Positions 1 through 12,091 of a stretch of 64,000 bases of DNA are shown here, in pieces. This DNA is from Rotaria macrura (taxonomy: Eukaryota > Rotifera > Eurotatoria > Philodinida > Philodinidae), in contig OENT01000211.1 of assembly GCA_900239685.1 (NCBI GenBank), positions 62,001-126,000 of the forward strand, read 5' to 3'. The translations under genes were made by a program, and so were the position numbers. Under the pieces are notes generated by a model. It worked only from the letters and a program-made list of their open reading frames with translations, did not search any database and was not told the origin of the DNA. Position 1 is the first letter of the stretch; each line of letters starts with the position of its first letter.

Positions 1-2555
1 ATTTACTTGGTACGTTTCATGATAATGCATTATATCTACGATAATTTATAGACTCTTCATGAAAAATAAGATGATCATTAACGATTAATAAAAATTAAAC
101 TCTTTTGAGTTTATCATGCAAATGTTTGATTTACGTGTTATCTTAAAATATGAAACGCTCATTTTTCTCTTACATCGGTACTCGATATTGAAGTCAGCCT
201 TGAATAACTATCTAACGTTATTTAATTGGTATAAGCAAAACAATAATGATTAGTTATCTCGGATTTTTCAACCAGAACGACACTTTCATGCTACACATAA
301 GCTTTTTGATGAAAGAATGTTATAAGATATAAATCATCAATAACTTATACAAAAAGAGTTACTTTAAGAAAATTGCATATGATGTGTTTATTGATCAAAC
401 ACATAGTCGCATAGATCACCAAATAACTAGTCGATAATATTCATTTTCGATAATACAACAACAAATCCTGTTTGAAATCAAATGAGTTCAAGTTCTATTT
501 TTTTCAAACTATATGAAACTTTCGATTTTTCTACGAAGTATGATAATAATATTGAACACAATTAGAGTACCTACGAGATAATATCATTTTTAAATTATCA
601 ATAGACACGTAAACAACCTCAAGGTAAATTGTGTGACACCTTGTTTCATTGTCCTTCGTCGATGGTAATTTTTATCTAGCTAAAATAAGGATCCCTTATG
701 AATATAAAAATATAAACGATGATTTTTATAAAACATGATTTCAACAAGAGATGATGAAAAAAACTTGAAATTATTTTTGTTTTGTAAAATCCTAAAATAA
801 TCATCAAGTGAGATTGCTCATTTAATATTGATGTCATCTTTCTGATTCAATCTAATTATGGAATCATCATAGAATGATACATAAACGCATGCGTTCAATA
901 TAAAATAATTCGATCATCTATTGGAAGTCTAGAAATTTAAGAAGTTCACACAACTACAACTTATAATGTCCTTCAATAATATGTTTGCGATCAGTACTCA
1001 ATATATGAGTGTCACAGATACTATTATCCGTTATAAATAATAATCGATATCCTTGTCTCTTATGACTACTAATCAGTTTTATAAGTCTGTGTGGTAATAA
1101 AAATAGTTTACAACAAAGTTACAAAGTAATGCTTCATATAGCGCACTAATGAGAAACCATAAAAGCTTCAACTTCATTAGAATTAGAAAAATATTATATT
1201 ATGGAAAAAGAGAACTAAAAATTATTAGTAGTTAATCAGTAAAATATATTAGTAATATGAACATTTTAATCCTTTGAATTATCGATGTCGATCAATATTT
1301 ACAGAAGGTAGCAAACAGAATAACGTCTTTTTTCTTCCAAAAGCATATTATCTCGAATTGTAATTAAAAGAAGGCCCTAATTTATCGAAATAAACATTTT
1401 TTTATATATCAAGGACGCTGAAAAAGCGTTCGAGAGCATTTGCCTTGACGTTATGTACATGTCTACCAATAATGTAAAAATCATATTATCACGAAGGTAA
1501 GTAAATTTCTGTTCAATGTGATTCTCCTGTACTTTATAGAATAATATGACCAGCTCAATTTCATGCAATACTAGTGTATTTGATATTGCAAAAAAAAACG
1601 CATTGACTAGAACAGAATGAATTTTATCACTCGTGCTGACTTAATAATCAAATTTAAGTACAATATTTTTAAGTGTTCGTCTTAATCAGCTTTTCATAAT
1701 CTACAATTTCAAATATTGAATGACGGTAATCATCGATTTGTATATGAATATTTTAATAGGTTTTTTATTGTAGAAATGATCATTATTTTCTTGATCGTAG
1801 TTTAATAGTATGGGAAGGACGATCAAGGCTCCCCCTCAAACCACACTGAAATGGCGAAAATAAACAAAAACAGCACCGTACTTCATGCATAACGATGATT
1901 GTCTTTAAAACGCATTTAACAAAAATTCAAAACCTTCATCATTATCTTTATTGATTATTAATAAAACGAAATGTTTGAGAAAAATAAAACTATAACGGAT
2001 AATTATTTCATTTCATTTACTAGCTTGAGTCTTTATTTTTCTTTACGAATAACTGATTTTCGAAAAGAAAAGTATAGAAAACATGAACAATCATTTCTGA
2101 TAGAATTTCATTATATGAATAATAAAAAAAATCTTATTTTAATTTTCAAAATAAAAAATAAACTTTAAAAACGCCAAAATATATCTACTCTATCGTATTG
2201 AATGTGTGCTTTTTCACACTCTTATGCGAGTCCATTACTATTAAATCATTGAAAAAGGTATTCATTTTGTTTGCGCATCTGATGTCTATAATAGTCATAC
2301 TATGTATTTTTCTCAAACTAAAGTAGAAAAATATTCATTGTCCTCGTATATAGTCGAAGGACATAAAAGTATAAGAAAAAAAAACACGTAAACATATTCA
2401 TAACAACCACATATTAGTATTACAATTTGGTCATGCTTGCGTGATTGCGGTAAACAAAAAATAATAACGTTTATACACTCGATTCAAAAGCAGAATCTTC
2501 ATCGTCGACTATATCTATCTACGAAATACTATATTATACAAGCTAGTATTTATCA
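1..2555. other. Intergenic, AT-rich, no supportable gene
   Basis: I read both strands for coding runs bounded by plausible splice sites and found none. The short open frames here have AT-driven composition (Ile, Asn, Lys, Phe, Tyr) and no domain signature. The missing downstream exons of the TMEM181-like gene (minus strand) could lie here, but I could not find its conserved later transmembrane helices. Confidence 0.5.
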
Positions 2556-3008
2556 ATGGCATATATATGCAATAGTAATGTCTGTTGTGACTCGTGTCGT
2601 AGTTATTCTACATTTATTCCTTGTTGTAATGCTCCAATAACTCTTGATTCTAATTATCAATCACGACATTTCCAAGAAGTTTATTATGCACCTGAACCTG
2701 CGCCTCAAATTCAAGTCGTTCGACAACGATTACCCGATCCTCCACCGGATGTAATCGAGCGCGTTGTCGTTGTTCCTCAACCGAAAAAATATGTTTATCA
2801 AGTAGTCGAAGTACCAACAAAACCACCACCAGTGGTTCAAGAACGTGTCGTTCATGAAAATCCTCAAACACCCTTATGTGGTGGTACTTATCGCGTTCAA
2901 GTACCATATCAATCAAGTGCACAAGTGCCTAGATTAGTACAATCAGCATCGTATCCTCACACGTCATCTAGCTATATTCAACAAGCACCAATCAACTACA
3001 TATCATAA
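2556..3008 (+). CDS. Small Val/Pro-rich protein with N-terminal Cys cluster
   Basis: Single-exon frame of 150 residues starting at ATG 2556. The first 24 residues contain six cysteines (C5, C10, C11, C14, C23, C24), which could be a metal-binding or palmitoylation cluster. Residues about 45-100 have an alternating Val/Pro/charged pattern, with runs such as DVIERVVVVPQP, VYQVVEVPTKPPP and VVQERVV. This is reminiscent of the VPV-type repeats of articulin/alveolin cytoskeletal proteins, but is too short to assign. The C-terminus is Ser/Tyr/Gln-rich. No signal peptide or membrane segment is visible. It lies end to end with the TMEM181-like fragment on the other strand (28 bp apart). The restrained amino-acid composition and Pro/Val bias differ from chance frames nearby, so I believe it is coding. 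The function is unknown. Confidence 0.7.
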   Translation: MAYICNSNVCCDSCRSYSTFIPCCNAPITLDSNYQSRHFQEVYYAPEPAPQIQVVRQRLPDPPPDVIERVVVVPQPKKYVYQVVEVPTKPPPVVQERVVHENPQTPLCGGTYRVQVPYQSSAQVPRLVQSASYPHTSSSYIQQAPINYIS

Positions 3009-3036
3009 CCTACTGTTTCTATTCAATAACTCTTCA

Positions 3037-3547
3037 TTATCCTCTTTTTCTCTTCATACTAACTTGTTTTTGGCAATGGATAGTTCGTTGACGTTCGTAG
3101 ATTTGTGGACTCGATGATGAAGATGGATTATTCATTGAAATAGTGACATTGACTGATTGGTAAAAATCATCTTTAACAAATATAATCAAAAAAATTCTCC
3201 TTTCTTCTCTTTGAATTATACATTTAAATGAATAGATCTCTTTTTTTACCATTGATATCTGTTGTTGTTTTCATCGTTAACCACAGGCGTTGATAAAATT
3301 TATCGAGATAACCTGATTCTAATTTATAAGGACCAGACTAAACAAGAAAGCAATGCAGGTGCTTCATCAAAATTTCATGAAAAGAATGTCGCTTTACAAT
3401 CGATTTTTGCTGATCATCGGCTTTATAATCACTCGATTGAATAATTGAGGGTCCAGCAATACCAATTAAGATAGTAATTAATAAGCAAATAAAGAAAAGT
3501 GCAAATACAGCAACGAATTGACGTTTATGTAATGCATACAAACGCAT
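3037..3547 (-). CDS. TMEM181: TMEM181-like protein, N-terminal part only
   Basis: Three exons join in frame: 3547-3398 (phase 0 end, donor GTAAAG), 3337-3250 (acceptor TTTAG, donor GTAAAA, phase 1) and 3170-3037. The start reads MRLYALHKRQFVAVFALFF, followed by a hydrophobic helix ending GIAGPSIIQ. This matches the amino terminus of vertebrate TMEM181, a multipass membrane protein (established family resemblance). The exon 2 product includes KFYQRLWLTMKT, like the QQLWLT stretch of TMEM181, and exon 3 includes ERQRTIHC, like its TRTLTC stretch. The family protein is several times longer with many further transmembrane helices. Here the frame stops after 124 residues. A good donor (GTTAGT, about 3058-3063) lies inside exon 3, so further exons may exist, but I find none to the left. 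It is either a truncated copy or a gene whose 3' exons I cannot see. Confidence 0.6.
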
Positions 3548-4356
3548 TTGTACTGATCTAAATCAAATGGAGCAAAAACGAATTATAGATGAACCGCTTT
3601 GATTGATGAATCTAAGATATACGATATCATGTCTATGATGTTATGTAATAATTCTATGCTGTTAAACACACAATTTTTCATACCAATAGATTTATACGAT
3701 AACTACGGAAGTATACTCTAAGAAGTACCTTTTTGATAGAAATATAGAATCCTGAATAGAATACAGTACTAATTAATGCATCTTTTATGATCTATTTATT
3801 GAAAATTTATTAACATCAATCAAATATAAAAAAAAATATAAATTGGTCAGAGCTTAAAAAATTACTACGAGAGGAATCATCGTCGTGCTATTGCAAATGA
3901 TCTTACAATCTTCCAAATTTATTTTCCAAATGTCTTCAGTTGCTTATATAAGATAATACTTCATTTTTCAGGAACCTTTCTCGAATTTTCAATCTAGGCA
4001 ATTATGATATCGAATGCATTCGAATAGTGTCCAAAGTATCATAGAAAAGAATGATTATTTTAGCTTTGATTTATTTCCTAAATAAAATATTTATCAAGAA
4101 TATCCTTGATTGATTTCGATTTATAAATTGTCTGTGATTACGTTTTTTTTACAATAAATATAAACGATGTAGATGCAATCTCATGTTTACCTTTCGATTT
4201 CTTTCGTTTCTCCCATATTTTGCCAATGCACAGTGAATTAAATATATAAATACTCAGATCTAAAACTTGAAAAACAAGCAAAACATCAATCTATAATCAC
4301 AATTATCTTCGTTCATTTTTTTTTCATTTGAAATCATTTAAAAAGACAGAAAATTT
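3548..4356. other. Intergenic between TMEM181-like start and ACOX3-like stop
   Basis: About 0.8 kb of AT-rich sequence. It must contain the promoter of the TMEM181-like gene (minus strand) and the 3' UTR of the acyl-CoA oxidase gene. No coding exon, hairpin or convincing TATA element stands out. Confidence 0.4.
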
Positions 4357-7300
4357 TCAAATTTTGCTTCGTTCCATTAAATCTTGTTTGATCCATTCGG
4401 GGGTTAAAAATGTATGTTTATTACTGTGTATCTGTTTATAGATTGCCTCGTAGACCTAAAATGAGAAAGAAGTTAAAACAAAAGATATTAAAATATTTTC
4501 AGAAAGTTTACTTTTCCATTGCTAACACCTAAAACTGAATTAAGAATATGATCGGGTGGCGCAAAAACATCAACTAAAGCAGCAGCTTCATTCCGTAAAA
4601 CATGGCATAGATCAATTATACAATTTTGCATCCATATACTAATCGAACCATTCGTTAAATAATTTCCTTCGAATAATAAATGTAAATTTTCTTCGAGAAA
4701 TTTTAATGTAAAAACAAGTAATAATTTATCCAGAACATTTTTGCATTGAGCATCAATGTCTTCATTGTTTTCAATGAATTCAAAAAATCGAACAATAGCT
4801 GTGCGCTAAAACCAAATACGACAGTTTTAGAACATTATCAATTTCTTTTCTCGATGCAATGTTTACTTGAATATAAATGATTGATAATGTTCGAAGATGA
4901 TAAACTTGACTTGCATTTTTCAAATCGAATGACGATAAATCTTTTTGGGTTGTTAATTGTTCAATTTTTTTAGCTGATTTTTCCAGAATATAACATACTA
5001 GCCAATCAACAGCATTGAGTAAGTCTAGTAGAAAAATAAAATAAAATAAAAATATTGACTTTACTTTGAAAATGTCTGTTTTGTTTCTTTTTTTCGGGCA
5101 GAAAATTGATTCATTATTCTAACGGAAATTACTTTATTTCTAAGTTAAAATTATCTATGACCAAGACTCGAATGTAATAGATCAAAGAACACTCACTTCC
5201 CATTGAAAATACCCGTGATTATAGTATTACATTATAATGCAAAAAAAAATGAACATTTAATTTAATTTAAATATTTCACCCTCTTTTTTATCATGGAAAA
5301 TCTGTTAAATTCTCTATGATACATTCACGTAGCGGATGTTAAAGAGTCTGATAGAAGGATATCTTATCGAGTAAAACTATATTTGAATATCTACAAGTTT
5401 TAGTCGTGTTTTTTATTTACTAGTTCTTATAAATGGATAAAGGATTACATTCATAAAAGACATCCGAACTAATCCTACCTTTATAGATTCATGTTATGAA
5501 ATTATTTCTGTTAAAACAATGCCACCATCCCAGGATACCAAATTTTAACTAAACATTACTCAAAGGTACTTATCATTGGTCAAAGCTCGTTCAGAAGTCT
5601 GTGATGCTATCGAAATGTCTCAATCAAAACTAATCAGCAAGGGCTCAACATTATCCTCTTGAATGTTTTCTTGCTAGACTGTTCTAGGAAGAGTTCATCT
5701 ATTGACTATTAATTTTCTGTTTGTATATAAATGATAAATCTTAATTGATCTTAAATGATTTGTCATTCGAAAAGTCGACGAAAATCACGATGCTGAATTT
5801 TGTACAAAAAAATACAAATTTCATGCATTGACTACATTTTTTAACATTTATTTTTGCTCTTGGATGTTGTTCATGCATAACATCTAAACAATTAAGATTT
5901 AATGTAATGTATTAGCACTCGTATTTCCAAGGTTCTTTCAAACAACATGAAAGATTTTTATGTAGTGTATTTTTAGAAGCATGAAGTCTAACATTAAATA
6001 TTAAGAATAAGCCGCGCGATATTAAATTCTCTACTTCTCTTTTTCTTTGAGGCATCCCTCATTATAACGCATCTATGCAGTTTAGCAAAACGATCAGAAG
6101 TAATGTAATTATGACTTTATAGAACACATTGAATGAAATTCTTCGATTAGATTATTTTCGAAAAAAAAACAATTGATTATTTGAAACAATTGAATTCATC
6201 TGCATTAGCTATTCGATATCATTAATTCTTAGCTGATGTGTTATTTCTAAAAATATTTCCTTCGTTGAAAATGTAAAATAATATTCCGATAATACAATGA
6301 AATACATGTTGGAAATACTATTGTTACACTATTAAAATACTTTAAGTTTCTAATAATGATTGGTTACATTGTATATTTTCACATAAAACAAATCCAATCG
6401 TAGAATGTATATAGATCAGTTAAGTAACCGAAAAATGACTATATTTTTGTGAAAGAAACGATTCAAAAATATGCCATTGACATCATATAAATTTATCACA
6501 TGTAAAATGTTTTTTTCAACACTATGTATCAACGAAATACTATTCTAAAAACGATGACTAATCATGTACAGAATAGAAATAATCTCGTTAGATATGTTTT
6601 TCTTACCTTTCAAATGGCACTCTGGTGTAATTGAACAACGGCTATCACGAAGAATGTTTTTCAGTTTTTCAACAAATAGAATAGTTTGAAATGGACTATT
6701 GATAGGTGTATCTTTGAACGAAAGAATAGAATGTAATTCAACTATTTATCTTAGTAGAATTTTGTTGAATGATATTACTATTTTTATATTTCTCGTCATA
6801 ATTCGATAAGATGTAATTTGATGTTTGTTGCAATAAGACGTTATTATCACCTTCAAATGTACAAGACGGATCGTTGTCATTGCGTATATTACCAAGACCA
6901 GTTGCTGCACAACAAAAAAAGGATACAAGTGAAAATATTTCTATTATGTTTTCATACCATATAAGTAACCATGTCCACCACATGCTTCTCGACATTCTTG
7001 ACTTGCTTTTTGTGTATTCCACGTACACATTGCTTTCGACGCACATGATAAAGCATGAATTTCTCTACCCATAAATGCAAGTGTATCTTGATCATTTTCA
7101 TCATTTGACATTGATAATGCATAAAATTCAGCTAAATTATCGAAGACTGATAATGCTAAATTTCGATAAATATAAAGTGATGCAACGATTGGTATTAAAC
7201 GCCAATTCTAATCAGAGACAAATCTTTTTTTTTGTTTAATTCGCATTCATTTTATTTCATATTAATATACACACTTGAGTTTGATACTCAATAACAGGCA

Positions 7301-8893
7301 TTTCTATACTAGGCGACGGTCCGAATTGTTTTCGAACACATGAATAACGTGTAGCAATTGTACAACAATTAATTAATAGACCAATGGTTATACTACTGAT
7401 ACCAACGCGACCTGACGAAAGTGCACCAAGACTTGCACCGAATCGTTTTTTTGATGTCTATTAATAATGATACTTTCCTTTTAAAGACAAAATACGGTTT
7501 TCGAAATACAACTGGTGAAATCAGTCATGCTTCGATAAAATAAATGAGCTATATCTTACAGAAATAACTATGCATTAGAACTTCTGTAAAGTTATTTGGA
7601 TCGGCTGTTTTTCTTCTTTAGAAACGAAAGATTCAAAGACAATTTTATGTCTTCTAGAATACTGACATCTGAAGTCATATGAATCCTACTCTATTGAATC
7701 TTATGCATGATCAGCGATGCTGATATAAAAATACAGAAATATTTGATAACTACCTTAAATTGAGTTTTGTATGTGCCATCAGGTAAAACATCGCCATGTT
7801 TATTGAGTAAGTTTTCTCGTGGAATTCGGTAATTACGAAAAATAACAAAACTACAATTTTTAATTGGTATAAATTTTAAGAAGAGAAAAAATTTTGTTCG
7901 TACCCATTATCGAGACCATTCCATCCACATTTAACTCCAATATCACCAGCTTCCACGCCATCGAATGTTTTATACGTCAATGGATCACTTGAATTTAAAA
8001 AGAAACAAATTTTAACTTTTAACAGATTAATTTTGTATAAATAATTAATTTCTACCGAATCGGTACAACAAATGGATGAAGACCATAGCAAGTACTGTTT
8101 GTATAAAGCTGTGCGTAAACAACAGCGTGCGTTGCTTGATAACCCAAATTACTAAAAATGACATTCTCTTATAAAATAAGATTCTCATACGAGTTATTTA
8201 CCCAACCCAGAACTTCATTGCTTCAATATCAGGAGTATTAAAGATAAATTCCTATATCGAACAAAATACTTCTTTTTTCAATGTAAACGACAACAATGAA
8301 TTGATTACTTGAGTAGTTGGATCATAAGTGGCTGTCGTTCGCATTTCTTTTGTATTACTTCCATGCGATAATTCCGTTAAAGCAAAACAACCAAAAATCT
8401 AATTATAATAGGACTTTATTTAACCGAAGAAAAATGTTATTTTTACTTGATGATTTTGATCTAAATTTAAAATGTATTCATGCCGTTTGGTACCTAATGT
8501 TCGAATTGTTTCACGAAAAACTGTCATGGAAAGTGTATATTTAGCATGGCATGATGCATCATACATTCCTAAACATTGTTCAAGAATCATTTTATGTCGT
8601 GGATTATTAAACATTTCATCATCGGTTAATAAATTTGTTTTTATTAATTCTTTTGTACGATGATATGTCAAGTATTTGTATTCATCAATGGTTATTGGAA
8701 ATTGAGGTTGACGAAATATTGGTTTAGAATCTAATATTGACCAAATTTTTGCCTAAAGACATAGAATTTTAAGATATAAGTAGGAAAAAAAACGCTTTCC
8801 GAATACTCGATAGGTTTGTGATTCTTCATCTTCAAATATATTTCGCATGCGTTTGGTGCAAAACGATGCTCGACTTCGATATTCGTCAAGCAT
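4357..8893 (-). CDS. ACOX3: Peroxisomal acyl-CoA oxidase (ACOX3-like)
   Basis: A multi-exon gene read from right to left. It catalyses the first, FAD-dependent step of peroxisomal beta-oxidation (acyl-CoA to trans-2-enoyl-CoA with H2O2). Chosen start ATG 8893 ([11 protein letters not shown], matching the DAYRARASF region of ACOX3). Recognisable blocks follow: [32 protein letters not shown] (about 8410-8310, the acyl-CoA oxidase signature contacting FAD/substrate); [47 protein letters not shown] (about 7450-7390); [12 protein letters not shown] (about 6990-6960); [20 protein letters not shown] (about 6885-6830). The C-terminal domain is at 6720-6605, 5030-4860 and 4805-4510, with the last exon 4456-4357. 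The protein ends in SKI, a variant of the PTS1 peroxisomal signal. The largest intron is about 1.6 kb (5030-6605). No stops or frameshifts were seen. Confidence 0.9.
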
Positions 8894-11800
8894 GATAAAA
8901 ATGATTTGACAAACCGAATACTGATAATAGACACACAAAAGCTTTTTCAAGTACTTTCATAAATAGAACAAAATAATTAATATAGCTGATAGTCGAATCG
9001 TAAATAAATCGTATTGGAGTCTTGGTTAAAACTAATCACATGACGTGTACGAAAAAATTCGATTGAATAAAATGTTCTTATGAAAAAAATTATTTATTTT
9101 GAAAATCATCATGCACGATAACTTTTCTAAAAGATGTCGCTGGTTTAGATTATTAACAGGCAATTTCATAGAAGCTGACAGCTGTGTCAGAACGTACGAA
9201 GGTTAGAACGTACGCTGATGATATGAGTTCTTAAGATTTGAGATAAGAAAGTTTCAGTTCGATGACAGTACAACATAAATCGTTTATTATATGAAGTGTA
9301 ATTTAATTTAATGGAAGTATCGAGAGTGGGAGATCAGCAACATGAGAAGTTAAAAATATGGCTTTCGAACGGAATGCACGAAATACTTTCATCTCAATTA
9401 TCAGAAGAAGAAATATTCTTGATTGACGACGTTGCACATCCCCTCTGAGGGAGTATTTCTATGAAGCACTCCTATCAGAGTCACATGTTCCGTTTGCATT
9501 ATGAACTTTTTCGTATGTGTGTAGAATAATTTTGAACTTCATCAATTACGAAGTATACTCAAGAGGAATTCACCAATGACTTTACCTGTCTGTCAATGAA
9601 TTGATAAAGCTAACCCTAACAAACAAGAAACAGATAAGCAGAATAATCTTCCACTCAATTTTCACCTTCGATAAAAACTATTCGTTTTGCTCTCTGTCAG
9701 CTCTAAAAACGTTTTTATTAATTCTGCATTTGAATATATCTATATACATATACGAATATAAATAGATCGATGTATGATGATTAAACGGATAGCAGAAACA
9801 GTTTTCGTGAGTTATTAATTTTTCGATTTTCGTATTAAAATTGTAATGAAACTCTACGATGTCCTCTTCAAGATTGTTAATTCTTTACATGTGTATCTAT
9901 TTAGATAAATGAGAACGAAGCACAGTTCATAGCAAAATAATATGTAGAGTCAGTCAGTTAAAATCGAATGATCTCAATCATCATTCTTCTCTGAGTAATT
10001 TTTAATATTCCTCTATTCAGAGTCTATAGACGATTGGAAAAAGATCAACCTTCGAATTATACATTGTTTATTCAAAGCATGCATTGAAGAATTGAATAAA
10101 AAGTATAGCATCCTCGTATGAAAATGTTCTTTGACCAACTGACGTTCTAATTCGTTTGATTAATGATACAAAATTGACTTTTCTTGTTGTAACCATGATT
10201 TTCAATAGAAAAATATCACTTCGTACGAATAGTGCAATGGCAATCTATCATTGCAGGTAATAAAAAAACAACGTCTTGTCTTCTTTAGTGACTGAATATA
10301 TATAACGCAGACACACATTTTTTGTGTGGCCTGAAAATTTCACTTATTTACATCGATACCTCCGTTGATAAAATTTCAAATGTATGGTATGTGCTATATA
10401 TGTAGCTGAAACTAAACTATGTCATAATCATCACATCTCGTTATCATTACTTGTAGTTTTTAACTTCTAGAATAATATTTACCAACTCGATATGATAGAT
10501 TAAATGAGTTTCGTTGGCTATTCACGATTCGATATTGACTCGAAATAGTTCTGAGAGAATAATTAAAAAACATTTTCGTCAGAGCGATATCAGAATCTTC
10601 TTCCAACTAAGTCTTCATGTTTACAAATGAAATATTCAGATACAATGTATCACGAAAAATCGACTTCGTATGTAAATTTAACAACAAATTTACATATTGG
10701 GGAAAAATTATATGCATTGTTGATATGGACTATATGGAATTCTTTTTCAATTTCAGAACTCGTGCAGTATTTTGAAGTTCATGTCGATGCCTTCAAAACA
10801 AATTTTTTCATATATATAAATTATGAATTCACTTCTAGCAATTCTGATAATCACAACCTGTTGGATAAGAACATGGCGACAATATTGAATTTTTTTCTCA
10901 TTAAAATGATCTCTGATTCTCTTGATTAGTCAAATGAGAAACTATTTGTAGAAGATAAAGTATTATACCAAAATCGATATTTGAAGAAGCACTGCTTAGT
11001 AAGAAACCAAGCATACTATCTCATAGTTCGTGTAAGTATTCTTGACAATTTGTTTTTTAATTGTGTCCATAATGCTGATTCATATTCTTGAAATCTTAGA
11101 ATCAATGATTGCATGTTAGTGACTCAATCTATTTATGAAAGAATCAAAAGTTTCATGATAGAATATTTGATATGTCAATGAAAACAGTGGCTGTAGTAAA
11201 TTCATGAACAAAAGCTACGATCACATCTCATTTTAATTCTTTCCCTGATATTTTTCGTTGCTTTCAAGGAAAGATGCTGACGTTTTGTATGTAACATTTG
11301 ATTTGTAACAACATCTTTATGAAAGAGACTTTTCTCATTCAATAATATTTACTGTTTCATGTGAGATACAAACAGATCTTCTTCTACAGGATGAAGAACA
11401 AGATGAGACTCTCATCAAAACACTAAGCAAAAGAATTTTTCCAAATGATACTAGAATAAACTAGTAATTAAAGAAATTGCTTTCATCTGTGATAGTCAAA
11501 TCGTTGATTGATTGATGTCATTGAGACAATGAATGATCAGACTTTCACTTAATTCGCTGATAACTTTGAACGAAACACAGAATTAACATTCTCCTTGAAT
11601 GTTTTTCACGATAATAGTGACCATGTCAGTTGATATAAAATTCCAAGAATATTTCTTCTCATAAAATACGATCAATTCACAAGTAAACAAGTATGAAACT
11701 TCTAATGATATAACATGACATAACCGTTGATCAAAATATTTTCTCAAGCCAATATGATATCTCCAAAATCAGGACTTTTTATCGGAAAACAATTCAGATA

Positions 11801-12091
11801 GATAAATTGAAAATAACAATAATAAAATCGATTATCTTTAACCTTTTCATTAGAAAAAAAATCCATGTTTAAAACTAAACAAACGTCACGAAGTTTAGAA
11901 AAAATAGACTGTCTCGACAAAATGAAGTCAGAAGAATCAATAGACAACTTTTCTATATGGAACAGAAAAAAATAAAGTAAAAGTAAAATGACTATTGGGG
12001 TATGTGAACAATTAAATGAAAGTAGAGCAAAGGAAAATGAAAGGATCACAGTCATACTTAAAAAGCTAACACAAATATATATCTATTTGAA
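8894..12091. other. Intergenic 3.2 kb, no gene seen
   Basis: This separates the 5' end of the acyl-CoA oxidase from the 3' end of the gamma-glutamyltranspeptidase. A 100-codon frame at 10627-10929 (+) has AT-driven composition, no domain signature and no supporting splice or promoter context, so I treat it as chance. No repeat with clear ends was noticed. Confidence 0.5.

Noticed and set aside
2650-2922. 90-codon minus-strand frame opposite the Val/Pro-rich gene
   Set aside because: Shadow of the plus-strand coding sequence, whose composition explains the open frame.
10627-10929. 100-codon plus-strand frame
   Set aside because: AT-driven residues, no domain, no splice partners or promoter; chance frame in a long AT-rich gap.
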